From Zymobacter palmae (lineage in GTDB: Bacteria > Pseudomonadota > Gammaproteobacteria > Pseudomonadales > Halomonadaceae): a DNA stretch of 64,000 nt. This document shows, one piece after another, positions 46,191 through 55,561 of the stretch (positions within the stretch are counted from its first letter, which is position 1; every line of letters starts with the position of its first letter). The notes beneath the pieces were generated by a model. It ran no database searches and was not told where the DNA came from. It saw nothing but the letters and a program-made list of their open reading frames with translations. Location of the stretch: the NCBI RefSeq assembly GCF_003610015.1, contig NZ_AP018933.1, positions 2,452,035 through 2,516,034 of the forward strand, written 5' to 3'. The translations under genes were made by a program, and so were the position numbers.

Positions 46191-48737
46191 CTAGAACCTG
46201 TAATTCATATCGAGCATCAGTTGGATGTCCCTTTCGCTCACACCGTCATACGACTGACGAGTGACCTGCGCGGACGCACCGACATTCAGGACATCGCTCA
46301 ACTGAATATCCTGACCATAGCGCGCCATCCACAGAGGCGTATTGTCGTGGCGGTTGTGATCGCCCTGACTATCATGCCAGGTATAGTTTTCGTAATAACG
46401 CCCAGCTCCCAGCTCCAGATAGTGTTCCCACTGGCGGTCGTAGTGCCGATACAGCGCATGCGTCAGACGCAGCCCCGGCATGATGGAGAGATCGCTTTTC
46501 GGACTGTAATAATCTACCCCTTCCTTTCTGTTGCCCGCATCGCTGGAACTATCACCAGCGATATGGCTGATGCTGTTGCGGCTGCCACTGATCGCTAGCA
46601 GGCCGTCCAGGCGCGCGTGCGGCCACGTCCACAGCCGCTGGCTACCGCTCAACGAGCTTTGCCAACGCCAGTTGCCATCGGAGAAGTGCCACGGCGACAG
46701 GGAGAGCTGCACGCTAGTACGGTTGGACGGCGTCCAACTGGCATGTACGTCACCCTGGTTGGCCCAGATTCCTTCTGCCCGTGCACGCAGCGGCGTTTCG
46801 GCGGACCGGAAGCTATAAGCCGCGCCGTAGTGCCAGCGATCGTTGATGTCACGATCAACCGTCACCTTGCCCCCCATCTGCTGCCCAACGTCACCAAAAC
46901 GCTGAGTGGACGCTTCAAGCGTCGCGACCGTATTGCGATCGGTGTACTCGACCCCGCCACGCTGCCAGCGGCCATGATCTGTCGTTGACTCTTCAGTACC
47001 GAACTCGCCCGAGGTGTAGTCAGCACCAAGGAAAGCCCGCCAGTGATCGCCAAAGCGTGGGCTGTAGAGCGTGCCTTCGATATGCAGATCGTCGTTACCG
47101 CGGATCGGGTTACCGTTGCTGCCATTGCTACCGTGCGAATGAGAATGGCCTTTGCTCGCGCTCAACTGGAACTCTGCCATATGCGCAATCTCGTTCTGGC
47201 GCAGCGCCTGACGAGAGCCCTCTTCATCGGTGAAGCGCTGTGTCAGCCCTTCGGCCAGCACATCGGCGCGGTGCCATTCACGCAGGTTGAGCGCATTCAC
47301 TAACTGCGCAACTTCCAGCGACTGGTTACGCGGCATACCACTTTGCACCACCAGATACTGGTACTCCGCATCGCGGTAGCGCCCTTGCTCTTCCAACAGC
47401 GCGCCATAACCAATGCACGGCGACGTCTGAGCCGGCGCGATCTCGCACAGGTGACGCGACTTCACGAACGCCTTGCGTTCGTCACCGTTGGCCTGCATCA
47501 CGTCAACGTCCAGCAGCTGGGTAGACAGCCAGTTTTCATTGACCTGCGGCAGTGGGTAGTTGATTGACCAGTGCACTTTGGGAATCGTCGGCAGCAGCGT
47601 GTCCATCGCCTGACGCGCATCACCGGGGCGATCATCTTCCAGCAGACTGCGCACATGGTTCTGATTGTCTTCAGTCCAGTGATCGTCCTTGGGCGACTCA
47701 TGGGCAATGACATCACGGAACAGCTCATCCGCCTTACCGGGGTTGTGCAGTGCCATATAGGCCTGGGCCACCCACGCTTCGGCATAGGATGGAATACGTC
47801 CTTCACGGCTCAGCTGCTCGTACTCAGCCACGACCTGACGGTGCATGCTACGCGCCTCGTAGGCGCCCATGCGGTCGATACGCATCTGGCGCGCAACGCC
47901 TTCTGCACCGGGGGTGCGATCACACTGCGACAGCAGCGAGTGGTAACGAGAGATCAGCTCGTCAGGTGCCACGAAGCGATCCGCTTCCTGTCGCCCACCG
48001 GTATGGCTCATACGCACCTGCAGCGCCATCTCGTCGGCCTGCTTCTGCAAGCGCTGAACGGGCGTCAGGCGCGCATCGACTTCCAGCCCTGCCATCGGCA
48101 GCTCGGCACGCGACAGCACCTGCCCGTAGCGCTCCAGCACGTCACGATCGAACGGACCGGGATGCTCCAATAGGAAGGCCTGATGCACTTCATGAAGCGC
48201 CTCGAAGCGCTCTCCAACCGATAGCCAGGCATAGGCCATGACCGTACGCAGGCGAGCTTCATCCTGAGAGGACACTTTGCCCAGCCATGGCCGACCGCGC
48301 GCGATGGCATCGCGTCCACGCTTGCCATCCGCCATCACCAGCATCTCGCCCATCACCCACTGAGGGTCATCGGGGGCGATTTTCTCGGCCTGACGGTACA
48401 GTTGGGCGGCGCGCTCGTAATCACGCGTATTGCGATAAGCCCGAGCGACACTGGCCAGAATGGGAGCAGACAGCGCTGACGTGTCCTGCACATGCGCATA
48501 GGCCTCCAGCACTTCGCTATCGCGGCCAGCCCATGAGGCGATGACGATGTGATCTTCCTGCTGCTGCCTGGTCTGTTCTTTGACATGCTGTCGAAGATAC
48601 TCAAGAGCAGGAGCTGTATCACCGCTGCGCGCCTTGCGCACTAGGTCGTCGTAGTGAGCATCAGGCACGACGCTGCCAGCTCCTGCTGTCTGAGCACCTA
48701 ACAGCAGACATAACGCCAACAAAGAAGTCTTATTCAT
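46191..48737 (-). CDS. pgaA: PNAG export porin PgaA, second copy
   Basis: PgaA exports PNAG through the outer membrane. The 848-residue product has a signal peptide (MNKTSLLALCLLLGAQTAGA) and a long TPR superhelix (YRNTRDYERAAQLYRQAEK and similar repeats). The C-terminal beta-barrel ends in the typical LMLDMNYRF. A His/Ser/Gly-rich loop (KGHSHSHGSNGSNGN) sits at the TPR-barrel junction and is missing from the other copy. The ATG at 48737 gives the signal peptide; the frame extends to 48806. Paired with the complete pgaB 3 nt downstream. Confidence 0.92.
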   Translation of the reverse strand: MNKTSLLALCLLLGAQTAGAGSVVPDAHYDDLVRKARSGDTAPALEYLRQHVKEQTRQQQEDHIVIASWAGRDSEVLEAYAHVQDTSALSAPILASVARAYRNTRDYERAAQLYRQAEKIAPDDPQWVMGEMLVMADGKRGRDAIARGRPWLGKVSSQDEARLRTVMAYAWLSVGERFEALHEVHQAFLLEHPGPFDRDVLERYGQVLSRAELPMAGLEVDARLTPVQRLQKQADEMALQVRMSHTGGRQEADRFVAPDELISRYHSLLSQCDRTPGAEGVARQMRIDRMGAYEARSMHRQVVAEYEQLSREGRIPSYAEAWVAQAYMALHNPGKADELFRDVIAHESPKDDHWTEDNQNHVRSLLEDDRPGDARQAMDTLLPTIPKVHWSINYPLPQVNENWLSTQLLDVDVMQANGDERKAFVKSRHLCEIAPAQTSPCIGYGALLEEQGRYRDAEYQYLVVQSGMPRNQSLEVAQLVNALNLREWHRADVLAEGLTQRFTDEEGSRQALRQNEIAHMAEFQLSASKGHSHSHGSNGSNGNPIRGNDDLHIEGTLYSPRFGDHWRAFLGADYTSGEFGTEESTTDHGRWQRGGVEYTDRNTVATLEASTQRFGDVGQQMGGKVTVDRDINDRWHYGAAYSFRSAETPLRARAEGIWANQGDVHASWTPSNRTSVQLSLSPWHFSDGNWRWQSSLSGSQRLWTWPHARLDGLLAISGSRNSISHIAGDSSSDAGNRKEGVDYYSPKSDLSIMPGLRLTHALYRHYDRQWEHYLELGAGRYYENYTWHDSQGDHNRHDNTPLWMARYGQDIQLSDVLNVGASAQVTRQSYDGVSERDIQLMLDMNYRF

Positions 48738-49144
48738 TGCTATTCCGGTTGCATTGCCCGCCAGGACATTATGTCTGCGGGTTGCTATTCGAAGCCGCTC
48801 ATTCACCGCATGAGCACGAATATCTATAAAGCGGGTACTAAAGTAGGGTACCTAAAAGGCCGATATAGACTAACTTCTCTATCAGTAATGGAACAGTCCG
48901 AAAAGACAAAAAACATAGCAAACAAGCGAAATACCAAGCGTTTTTACTCTGAGTAACATAATCGCCATATTCCACACTAACGCCTTGTGTTCCGAACTTT
49001 ACTTTTCCTTTGAAACGTTATGTCAGCAACCTATATCAATTGTTAACTGATGTAATTATGTGCAGCAAATACCGCCCCTTTATTATTGTCATTACCGTAG
49101 TAGTCGACAGAATATTACGGTTAATAAAGGAGCGGCAATATCGA
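48738..49144. other. Intergenic region between the two pgaAB pairs
   Basis: About 400 nt, AT-rich, with no supported gene. It contains the nested inverted repeat described separately and should hold the promoter of the second pgaA. Confidence 0.5.
49072..49135. repeat. Nested inverted repeat just after the first pgaB
   Basis: CCGCCCCTTTATTA pairs with TAATAAAGGAGCGG (one mismatch), and inside it ACCGTA pairs with TACGGT. It begins 10 nt beyond the pgaB stop on the minus strand. No long T-run follows, so it may act as a weak terminator, an mRNA stabiliser or a binding site. Confidence 0.65.
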
Positions 49145-51004
49145 CTATTCCTGCCAGCGCGACTCGAACAGTGGCGCCATATTACGCAACACAGGACGGT
49201 TGGCCTGTGCATCGTCAGGGGCATAGCCCAGATGGATAACGCTTCGGTTAGCAAGCCAGACCAGCCACTTCCCGACCTGTTCGTCCGCGATCACCTTGCC
49301 CGCAGGCGTCTGACGCTCCACTTCAAACAGCGTGCGCGCCATGCCGTTGGGGAGCTCGTTCACTGTCTTCAGCAACGCCTGCGCCTGAGCATGCGTCACG
49401 ACATTACCCGCGCCCTCGCGCGCACCCGGCGACAGCCGCAATAGCGCATGATCGTGGTGCGTCAGCGTGCGCGCGACCGCTTGGCAAGCAGTCTCATGCG
49501 CGCCCGTAACCACTACTTGCAGCGTCTTCACATCCTGCCCGCGTACGGCACGCACTTCATCGCTCAGCTGAACACTGAGGTCGCCCTGCGCCTGCGCAAG
49601 CCGCGCAGGGGATTCGCCCTCACAGACGGCATCGCTGGCATCCTCATCAAACATCACACCTTCCAGAGTCGGCACACTGGCCGCCATGTCGCGGTACAGC
49701 GTACGCAGCTGGCGCTGCACGACAGGACTGAACGGTGAGGCACGATAGGGCGAAGTTGAGCATAACGGCACAGCCGCCCCCTGTTCTGCCGCCAGTGTCG
49801 GAATCCACGCATAGACGCGCGGGTCGAACAGCAGGCGAGAATGGATCTGATGCACTGTACGGTTGAACAGATCAGCCTTCATGGGCAACACATGGTTTGG
49901 AAAGTACGTTTCACGTACTGGCTCACCGGGATGAGCAGGTGATACAAATCCCTTGACGATGATGACAGTGGGCTGAACCTCCGACAGGCGCTGCACTACT
50001 CGCCCAACGTTCTCTTCCATCTGCGCGGGATCAGGGTCGTAGATCGCATCGAGATCGACACGCACTGAACGGATTGGCGGGTGTTCCTGCAACTGAACGG
50101 CATTGGCCACGAAGCCGTCGATATCGGGGTCGTTGGCGACCAGCATACGCGGCACGTTCATCAGGTTGTGAACGTCGAGCAGCCCATCCTCAAGCGTCAT
50201 AGCAGCCCGATAGTGGTGCTGGCGCGCCACATCCAGCGCAATACCGCTGGCTGCACCATAAGGCCATACCCAAACCCGCGGCGGCTTGCCGTCCACCCGT
50301 GTCAGCGTACTCGTGATGGCACTGACATCGCGGTCGATACGCTGGCGGAACTCTTCCAGTGTTTCATAGCGTTTGGTCACCGGATCGTATTTCAGCGCTG
50401 CCGCTGCTGGCTCCACGTTACCCTGCGGATTCGCCAGCACGCCGTGGTGCAAATCCTGCGTATGCGATCCGATCTCGACCAACCCCGAGTCGGACATTTC
50501 GCGGACCTGATCCCAGGTGACAAACTTGTCACGCGGGCGCAACTTGCCACTAAAATCGACCGGCTGTCCTTCCGGCGTGTCGATCCAGCGCCCCACCGGA
50601 GCGAACAGCGCCGGCCAGTGATTGCGTTTGAGAATCGGGAACACGCGGTCGTACATACTGCGATAGCCGTCATCGAAGGTCAGCAGCACCGCCTTTTCCG
50701 GCAGCTCGCTCTTGCCTTCGCTGGCCGCGAAAATCTGATCCATCGACACAGGAACATAGTGGTTCACCTGCAGCCAGCGCATCTGAGCAATGAAATTAGC
50801 CGTGCGCGTCGCCACGTACTGTTGATCCGGCTCACTGTCCATGATGTCGTGGTAGGCCAGTACCAACACCTGATTGCGCGGCCATGGCGTATCACGAACA
50901 GCAAGCGGACGCTCAAGCGGTGGCGTGAACACGGGGTGCTGGCCCGCACAGCCCGACAGCGCAGCTAGCAGCCCGACAGACAGCAGACGAAATACCTTGT
51001 TCAT
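49145..51004 (-). CDS. PgaB-like deacetylase with eroded C-terminal domain
   Basis: The 619-residue lipoprotein (lipobox LSGC) keeps a complete deacetylase half nearly identical in motifs to the other copy: LVLAYHDI, LLTFDDGYRSMY (about residue 108), VEIGSHTQDLHHG. The C-terminal half is about 55 residues shorter and highly diverged. The FHDD-LxSDYED hydrolase motif is replaced by MFDEDASDAVCEGES (about residue 449), and the NIFxxPVxxPxSExW and GYYPDxFxxNxP strings are lost or weakened. It is probably an active deacetylase without normal C-terminal hydrolase function. It pairs with the first pgaA copy. Confidence 0.88.
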   Translation of the reverse strand: MNKVFRLLSVGLLAALSGCAGQHPVFTPPLERPLAVRDTPWPRNQVLVLAYHDIMDSEPDQQYVATRTANFIAQMRWLQVNHYVPVSMDQIFAASEGKSELPEKAVLLTFDDGYRSMYDRVFPILKRNHWPALFAPVGRWIDTPEGQPVDFSGKLRPRDKFVTWDQVREMSDSGLVEIGSHTQDLHHGVLANPQGNVEPAAAALKYDPVTKRYETLEEFRQRIDRDVSAITSTLTRVDGKPPRVWVWPYGAASGIALDVARQHHYRAAMTLEDGLLDVHNLMNVPRMLVANDPDIDGFVANAVQLQEHPPIRSVRVDLDAIYDPDPAQMEENVGRVVQRLSEVQPTVIIVKGFVSPAHPGEPVRETYFPNHVLPMKADLFNRTVHQIHSRLLFDPRVYAWIPTLAAEQGAAVPLCSTSPYRASPFSPVVQRQLRTLYRDMAASVPTLEGVMFDEDASDAVCEGESPARLAQAQGDLSVQLSDEVRAVRGQDVKTLQVVVTGAHETACQAVARTLTHHDHALLRLSPGAREGAGNVVTHAQAQALLKTVNELPNGMARTLFEVERQTPAGKVIADEQVGKWLVWLANRSVIHLGYAPDDAQANRPVLRNMAPLFESRWQE

Positions 51005-51006
51005 GG

Positions 51007-53442
51007 TCAGAACCTGTAATTCATGTCGAATGAGAGTTGGAGGTCGTTTTCAGCACGACCGTCATAGGACTGGCGTTCCCAGCCAACAGTAGCGCCCAGG
51101 GCCAGCACATCGTTCATCTGTAGCTGCTGCCCATAGCGCGCCATCAGCATCGGCGAGCTTCCATAGCGGGCTTCCCAGTAATGACCAACCCCAAGCTCGA
51201 ATGTCTGCTGCCATTGGTTTTCATAGAAGGCATACAGGCGGTGCGTCAGACGCAGCGACGGCATCACGGCCACATCATGCTTAGGGCTGTAATAAGACTG
51301 CGCATCCGTGCTGTAACGCGCCAAACGCCCTTCCACATCCAGCAGACCGTCTAGACGAAGATCGGTAACGGCCCACAGGCGGTGCTCACCCGATAGAGCC
51401 ACCTGCTGATGCCGGTTGCGATCGGAGAAGTCCCAGTGGGTATAGGCCAGTTCCCATGCGTGTTCGTCATCGGGTGTCCAACGTCCGTAGGCCTGATACT
51501 GGTCGGCATGCACGCCAGCGATACGGCCGCGCAACGGCGCTTCCGTGGAGCGCCGTGCCACCAACGTGCCCCAGTGCCAAATATCGCTAAGGTCATGATC
51601 AAGCGTGAAGCGGTAGCCCTGCTCGTGCCCTACGCCGTAGTTCTGATAGCGCGTGTCCGCACTGACCAGCAGATCGCGTCCACTGTATTCCACACCGGCG
51701 CGCTGCCAGCGACCGTGGCCTTTTTCCTCGTCAAACCGACTGGAGCTATAGCCGGAACCGGCGAACAGGCGCCAGTGATCAAGAAAGCGCGGTGAAAACA
51801 GCGTGCCTTCCATCCCCAGCGAATGGCTGCCACGCACCGTGGTGCTGCCGCTACTACGGTCCGGGCTGGCTGTCAGGCGCAGTTCAGCCATATGGGCGAC
51901 CTGGTTGGCCCGCACCAGACGACCCACGTCATAGTCTTCCGGATAGCGCTGCGCCACATCGTCCGTCAGCACATCGGCCTGGTGCCACTCGCGCAGCGCA
52001 AGCGCGGTGTATGCTTGGGATTCTTCCAATTCCAGCGCTCGTGGTGAAACACCTTCGACCATTTTGAGGCGCTGCTCCGAGCGGCGCGGCCAGCCATTGT
52101 TGCGGTACATATCGGCCAGCGGCACACACGTCTCGGTGCTGCCAAGGTTGTAGCGGCACAGGTCTTCAAAAACGGCCAACGCAGGTTCGTTCTGTGCTTT
52201 GTCGTTGAGCAAGCTAGCGTGATTCAACTGGAGCGTGAGCCAGGTCGAATCTATCTCCGTCTGGGGGTAGTTGATGACCCAGCGGTAGCGCCCTTCGAGC
52301 GGCATGATGCGCTCGATTTCACGGGCAGCATCGTCGATGCGATGGCACAGGGTCAGCGTCTGCGCATGGAGAATGCGCCCCGCCATCCACGGCTGCGGCT
52401 GGTCCGCTTCTGTTTCCTTCACAGCCGACGCCATGAGGCGCTCAGCACGCGCGGGCTGACGCAACTTTAACAGCGAGCGCGCGACCCACACCCGTGCGTA
52501 GGGCGGAACCTCGCCCCCTTGAGCCTTCAGCGCGTCATACTCGCGAACCACCTGCTGCGGCATGCCACGTCCGTCATACAGCCCCAGGCGATCGATCCGC
52601 ATCTGGCGTGCAATGGCCTCGGCACCGGGCGTTGCCGCGCACTGCTTCAACAGCGAGGCATAGCGCGCCAGAGCTTCATCGGTGGCCTGCAAGCGCTCGG
52701 ATTCTCGGCGACTGTCCATTACCGCCACACGAACGCGCAGGGCCATTTCATCCGATTGCTTCTGCAAACGCTGTAACGGCGTCAGGCCCGCGTCGATGCT
52801 CAGCGCTGCCATTGGCATTTCACCGCGTGTCAGTACCTGCCCGTAGCGCTCGCGCAGCTCGCCCTGAAAGTCGCCGGGGTATTCGGTCACAAAGGCGCGC
52901 TCCATCTGATGAAGCGCTTCGTAGCGCGCCCCTTCTGACAGCAGCGCGTAAGCCATGACAGTGCGCATTTGCGCCTGATCCTCACCACTGAGTCGATCGA
53001 CCCATGGTTTCCCCAGCGCCACGGCCTGCCCACCCTTACCGTCATCTGCCAGTACCAGCATTTCACCCATAACCCACTGAGGGTCATTGGGGACCTGATG
53101 CTGCGCGTTGCGGTACAGGGCCGCCGCTTCGGCGTACTGCTTCAGGTTGCGATAAGCCCGCGCCACCGATCCCAACACCTCCGCGGAGAGCTGTTCAGGA
53201 TGGGGGTAGCGCCGATAGGCCGCGACTGTTTCCTGATCCCGACCGGCCCACGATGCGATGACGATGTTGTCTTCGCGTTGCTGCACGGACTGGTCAGTCT
53301 GGTGCCGTTTCAGGTAATCCAAGACGGGTGCCGTATCGCCGGTACGGGCCAGACGCACCAGATCATCGTATTGCGTATCGACAGCTGCAACAGCAGGGGC
53401 GCTCGCCAGCAGGGATAACGCCAACAGAAATGTCTTGTTCAT
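51007..53442 (-). CDS. pgaA: PNAG export porin PgaA, first copy
   Basis: The 811-residue product has a signal peptide (MNKTFLLALSLLASAPAVAA), a TPR region and an outer-membrane beta-barrel ending LQLSFDMNYRF. It is clearly paralogous to the gene at 46191-48737 (shared ENYPQVPQW-type and YRNLKQYAEAAALYRNA repeats, shared barrel strands), but shorter and lacking the His-rich loop. The ATG at 53442 matches the start of its paralogue, including GGAAT upstream. First gene of the PNAG locus. Confidence 0.92.
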   Translation of the reverse strand: MNKTFLLALSLLASAPAVAAVDTQYDDLVRLARTGDTAPVLDYLKRHQTDQSVQQREDNIVIASWAGRDQETVAAYRRYPHPEQLSAEVLGSVARAYRNLKQYAEAAALYRNAQHQVPNDPQWVMGEMLVLADDGKGGQAVALGKPWVDRLSGEDQAQMRTVMAYALLSEGARYEALHQMERAFVTEYPGDFQGELRERYGQVLTRGEMPMAALSIDAGLTPLQRLQKQSDEMALRVRVAVMDSRRESERLQATDEALARYASLLKQCAATPGAEAIARQMRIDRLGLYDGRGMPQQVVREYDALKAQGGEVPPYARVWVARSLLKLRQPARAERLMASAVKETEADQPQPWMAGRILHAQTLTLCHRIDDAAREIERIMPLEGRYRWVINYPQTEIDSTWLTLQLNHASLLNDKAQNEPALAVFEDLCRYNLGSTETCVPLADMYRNNGWPRRSEQRLKMVEGVSPRALELEESQAYTALALREWHQADVLTDDVAQRYPEDYDVGRLVRANQVAHMAELRLTASPDRSSGSTTVRGSHSLGMEGTLFSPRFLDHWRLFAGSGYSSSRFDEEKGHGRWQRAGVEYSGRDLLVSADTRYQNYGVGHEQGYRFTLDHDLSDIWHWGTLVARRSTEAPLRGRIAGVHADQYQAYGRWTPDDEHAWELAYTHWDFSDRNRHQQVALSGEHRLWAVTDLRLDGLLDVEGRLARYSTDAQSYYSPKHDVAVMPSLRLTHRLYAFYENQWQQTFELGVGHYWEARYGSSPMLMARYGQQLQMNDVLALGATVGWERQSYDGRAENDLQLSFDMNYRF

Positions 53443-53996
53443 GGCCATTCCGGGGGTGAAATACAACGCAAACGGAAACCGCCGCCGATCATGATGCTCG
53501 GCGTGATGATCCGTTCCAGAGATAATGGGGAAGATTATGAGTGATAAGGACTAATATACGGTGCAACGGCGCATAGATTATCTATTTTCTTTTGACTTCA
53601 AAATGGATTCTAACAAAAAATATATTAAATATCCCGAAGGCATAAATAATTACGATACCTTACAGTAAGGCGACATATGAAACTTAATTAAATTATTTGT
53701 AATACACCTTTTCCGTTGGTTATTTTTTGTATGCGCTTGCCTAGGGATACAGAGCAGAAACGTTATTTTTTGATACGAATTGATTATAAATAGCGGCCGC
53801 TATTTGCCAAACGCTTATATTATGTAGACAGAGCGTCTACAAGGGAAGTGGTTCTCGTTGTAAACAACGTTGTGACACGCCTCGACGAGTAGTACCGATA
53901 ATAATGAGCCTCAGGCGTAGTAGCCACTATCATTTCGATATAACAGCCTGGCATTGCTGTGCGCGCCAATCCTCAACCATCGCCCCTGAAACGACA
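53443..53996. other. Long AT-rich upstream region of the PNAG locus
   Basis: About 550 nt with no supported gene. It contains the palindrome GTAGAC-agagc-GTCTAC (53824-53840) and several A/T-rich promoter-like stretches. It probably holds the promoter and regulator sites of the first pgaA; I cannot assign specific boxes with confidence. Confidence 0.5.
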
Positions 53997-54020
53997 AAGG
54001 CCTCACCGAAGTGAGGCCTT
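53997..54020 (-). terminator. Terminator after the HicB-like gene
   Basis: AAGGCCTCAC and GTGAGGCCTT around a 4-nt loop, followed on the minus strand by TTGTCG; 40 nt past the stop. Confidence 0.78.
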
Positions 54021-54059
54021 GTATTCATGCAGGGCAAACGCCCCTAGCACGGCGAACGC

Positions 54060-54551
54060 TTAGAGCTCGACTTTCTCATGCGGCCATTTGCGGCTTTCGA
54101 TATCGAGCGTGCTTTCAGCGGCCAGAGACAGCACCAGGCGTTTGCCTACTGCGCTCAGTGCGCTTTCGATCAGTTCGATTTCGACGTTGGCCGTGAAGTC
54201 GAGCAGCTCGGCGACCTGCTTTTCGTCGATGCGCAGGCGCTGTGCCAGTTCAGCGCTGTTGACGCCCTGATAGGACATCTCGTTCCACAGCAGGATTTTA
54301 GCCACGGTCAGCAACGGCAGACGCAGCAGGTACTGGCCCATAGTCGCCGGGTTCGGCTGCGGAATCGGCTTACCGGCGGCAACATAGCGCCCCAGCACGT
54401 CCTTGGCGCACAGCGTAGCCTTGTGGAAGGCATCACGCAGGCCGTCACCTACGCACTTCAGCTCTGGCAGTGTCGGGCAGGCAATGGCTACCTTGCGAGA
54501 CGGGCTACCTTCGATGGTTTGGATATCGACATTGACCGGATATTCGTACAT
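54060..54551 (-). CDS. HicB-like protein without a HicA partner
   Basis: A 163-residue protein with the HicB layout. An N-terminal partial RNase H-like fold (YEYPVNVDIQTIEGSPSRKV, CVGDGLRDAFHKATLCAKDVL, GKPIPQPNPATMGQYLLRLP) is followed by an HTH (LLWNEMSYQGVNSAELAQRL). HicB proteins are antitoxins and repressors for HicA mRNA interferases. No small HicA gene is adjacent on either side, so it may act as a stand-alone regulator or a solitary antitoxin. ATG at 54551 by homology; the frame is open to 54620. Confidence 0.75.
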   Translation of the reverse strand: MYEYPVNVDIQTIEGSPSRKVAIACPTLPELKCVGDGLRDAFHKATLCAKDVLGRYVAAGKPIPQPNPATMGQYLLRLPLLTVAKILLWNEMSYQGVNSAELAQRLRIDEKQVAELLDFTANVEIELIESALSAVGKRLVLSLAAESTLDIESRKWPHEKVEL

Positions 54552-55051
54552 GACATCATCGCCTTTGATTCGAAGAAGAGAGAAGGGCAACGGCAGCGGT
54601 GCTGTCTGGCAGCGGCGCATTCCCTGATCCTTTCACGAGAAGGACAAGGTGTTCCAATGCCTCGGTTCTGGCTGTCACCGGCCCGTTGCTCCATCATCGT
54701 CACTTCATGCCGCCTACGTCAATGACGAATGACGGAAAGACATTGGGTTACGGCCGAGGAGCGGGCAGGCAACGCAATGCTGTCAGTATCGCATGCCTCA
54801 CCGAGGGCGCAAACGACAATCGCACGATTTCCCGACAGATTTGCACCCTGATACGGCTACAAAAAGGTAACTCATCCCAAAGGATGCGGCACCTTGTCGC
54901 GTTTGCTACGATAGCAGCTGACAGCCATTGCAGGCCTTCCTGCGATGACGGTATAAGTGGCGTCACCTTCCTAGAACTTCAAGCCTGCAGAACCCGTTGC
55001 GCCTCACCCTCCTCGACGCGGCTGGTCCCGGCTCCCAAGGATCACCACCCT
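54552..55051. other. Intergenic stretch, no gene recognised
   Basis: About 500 nt. A reading frame continuous with the HPP gene crosses part of it, but its translation (Arg/Cys/Ser-rich) looks non-coding. No RNA or strong hairpin seen. Confidence 0.4.
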
Positions 55052-55561
55052 ATGTCAGCCCCTTTCTGGCCTACGCCTCAGCCGCGTTCCAGACGTATCG
55101 TTTCACACTGCCGAAAGTCACTGATCAGTGCCTGCGAAGCCAGCTGTGCGATCCTGTTGCTCGCCCTGCTCACGCAATGGACAGCCACACCGCTATTGAT
55201 GACACCTTTCGCCGCTACCAGCATCCTGTTGTTCGCCTTTCCGCATTCGCCGCTGGCCCAACCTCGCCATGTGCTCGGTTCCCATATGCTGGCATCACTG
55301 ATTGGGCTGATCCTTGCCAACCTGTGGGGCCTGTCGCCGTACACCATGGCGCTGGGCACAGGGTCGGTAGTGGCCCTGATGCTGTTGCTCAAGATCGTTC
55401 ATCCACCCGCGACCGGCGTTCCCATCGTCATGCTGCTTAGCGGCATGCGTGACTGGCACTTCCTGATCTTTCCCGTGCTGACCGGCTGCCTGTTGCTGCT
55501 CATAATTGCCTTTATTGCCAATAACCTGCGATCGAGCCAACGCTGGCCGCTGTATTGGTAA
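55052..55561 (+). CDS. HPP family membrane protein
   Basis: The 169-residue product has about four membrane helices and the family pattern TPLLMTPFAATSILLFAFP, then SPLAQPRHVLGSHMLASLIG and KIVHPPATGVPIVML with the HPP signature (HPPATG). Family members are implicated in nitrite or other small-molecule transport, mostly by inference. The ATG at 55052 fits the family; AAGGA is about 12 nt upstream. Confidence 0.85.
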   Translation: MSAPFWPTPQPRSRRIVSHCRKSLISACEASCAILLLALLTQWTATPLLMTPFAATSILLFAFPHSPLAQPRHVLGSHMLASLIGLILANLWGLSPYTMALGTGSVVALMLLLKIVHPPATGVPIVMLLSGMRDWHFLIFPVLTGCLLLLIIAFIANNLRSSQRWPLYW

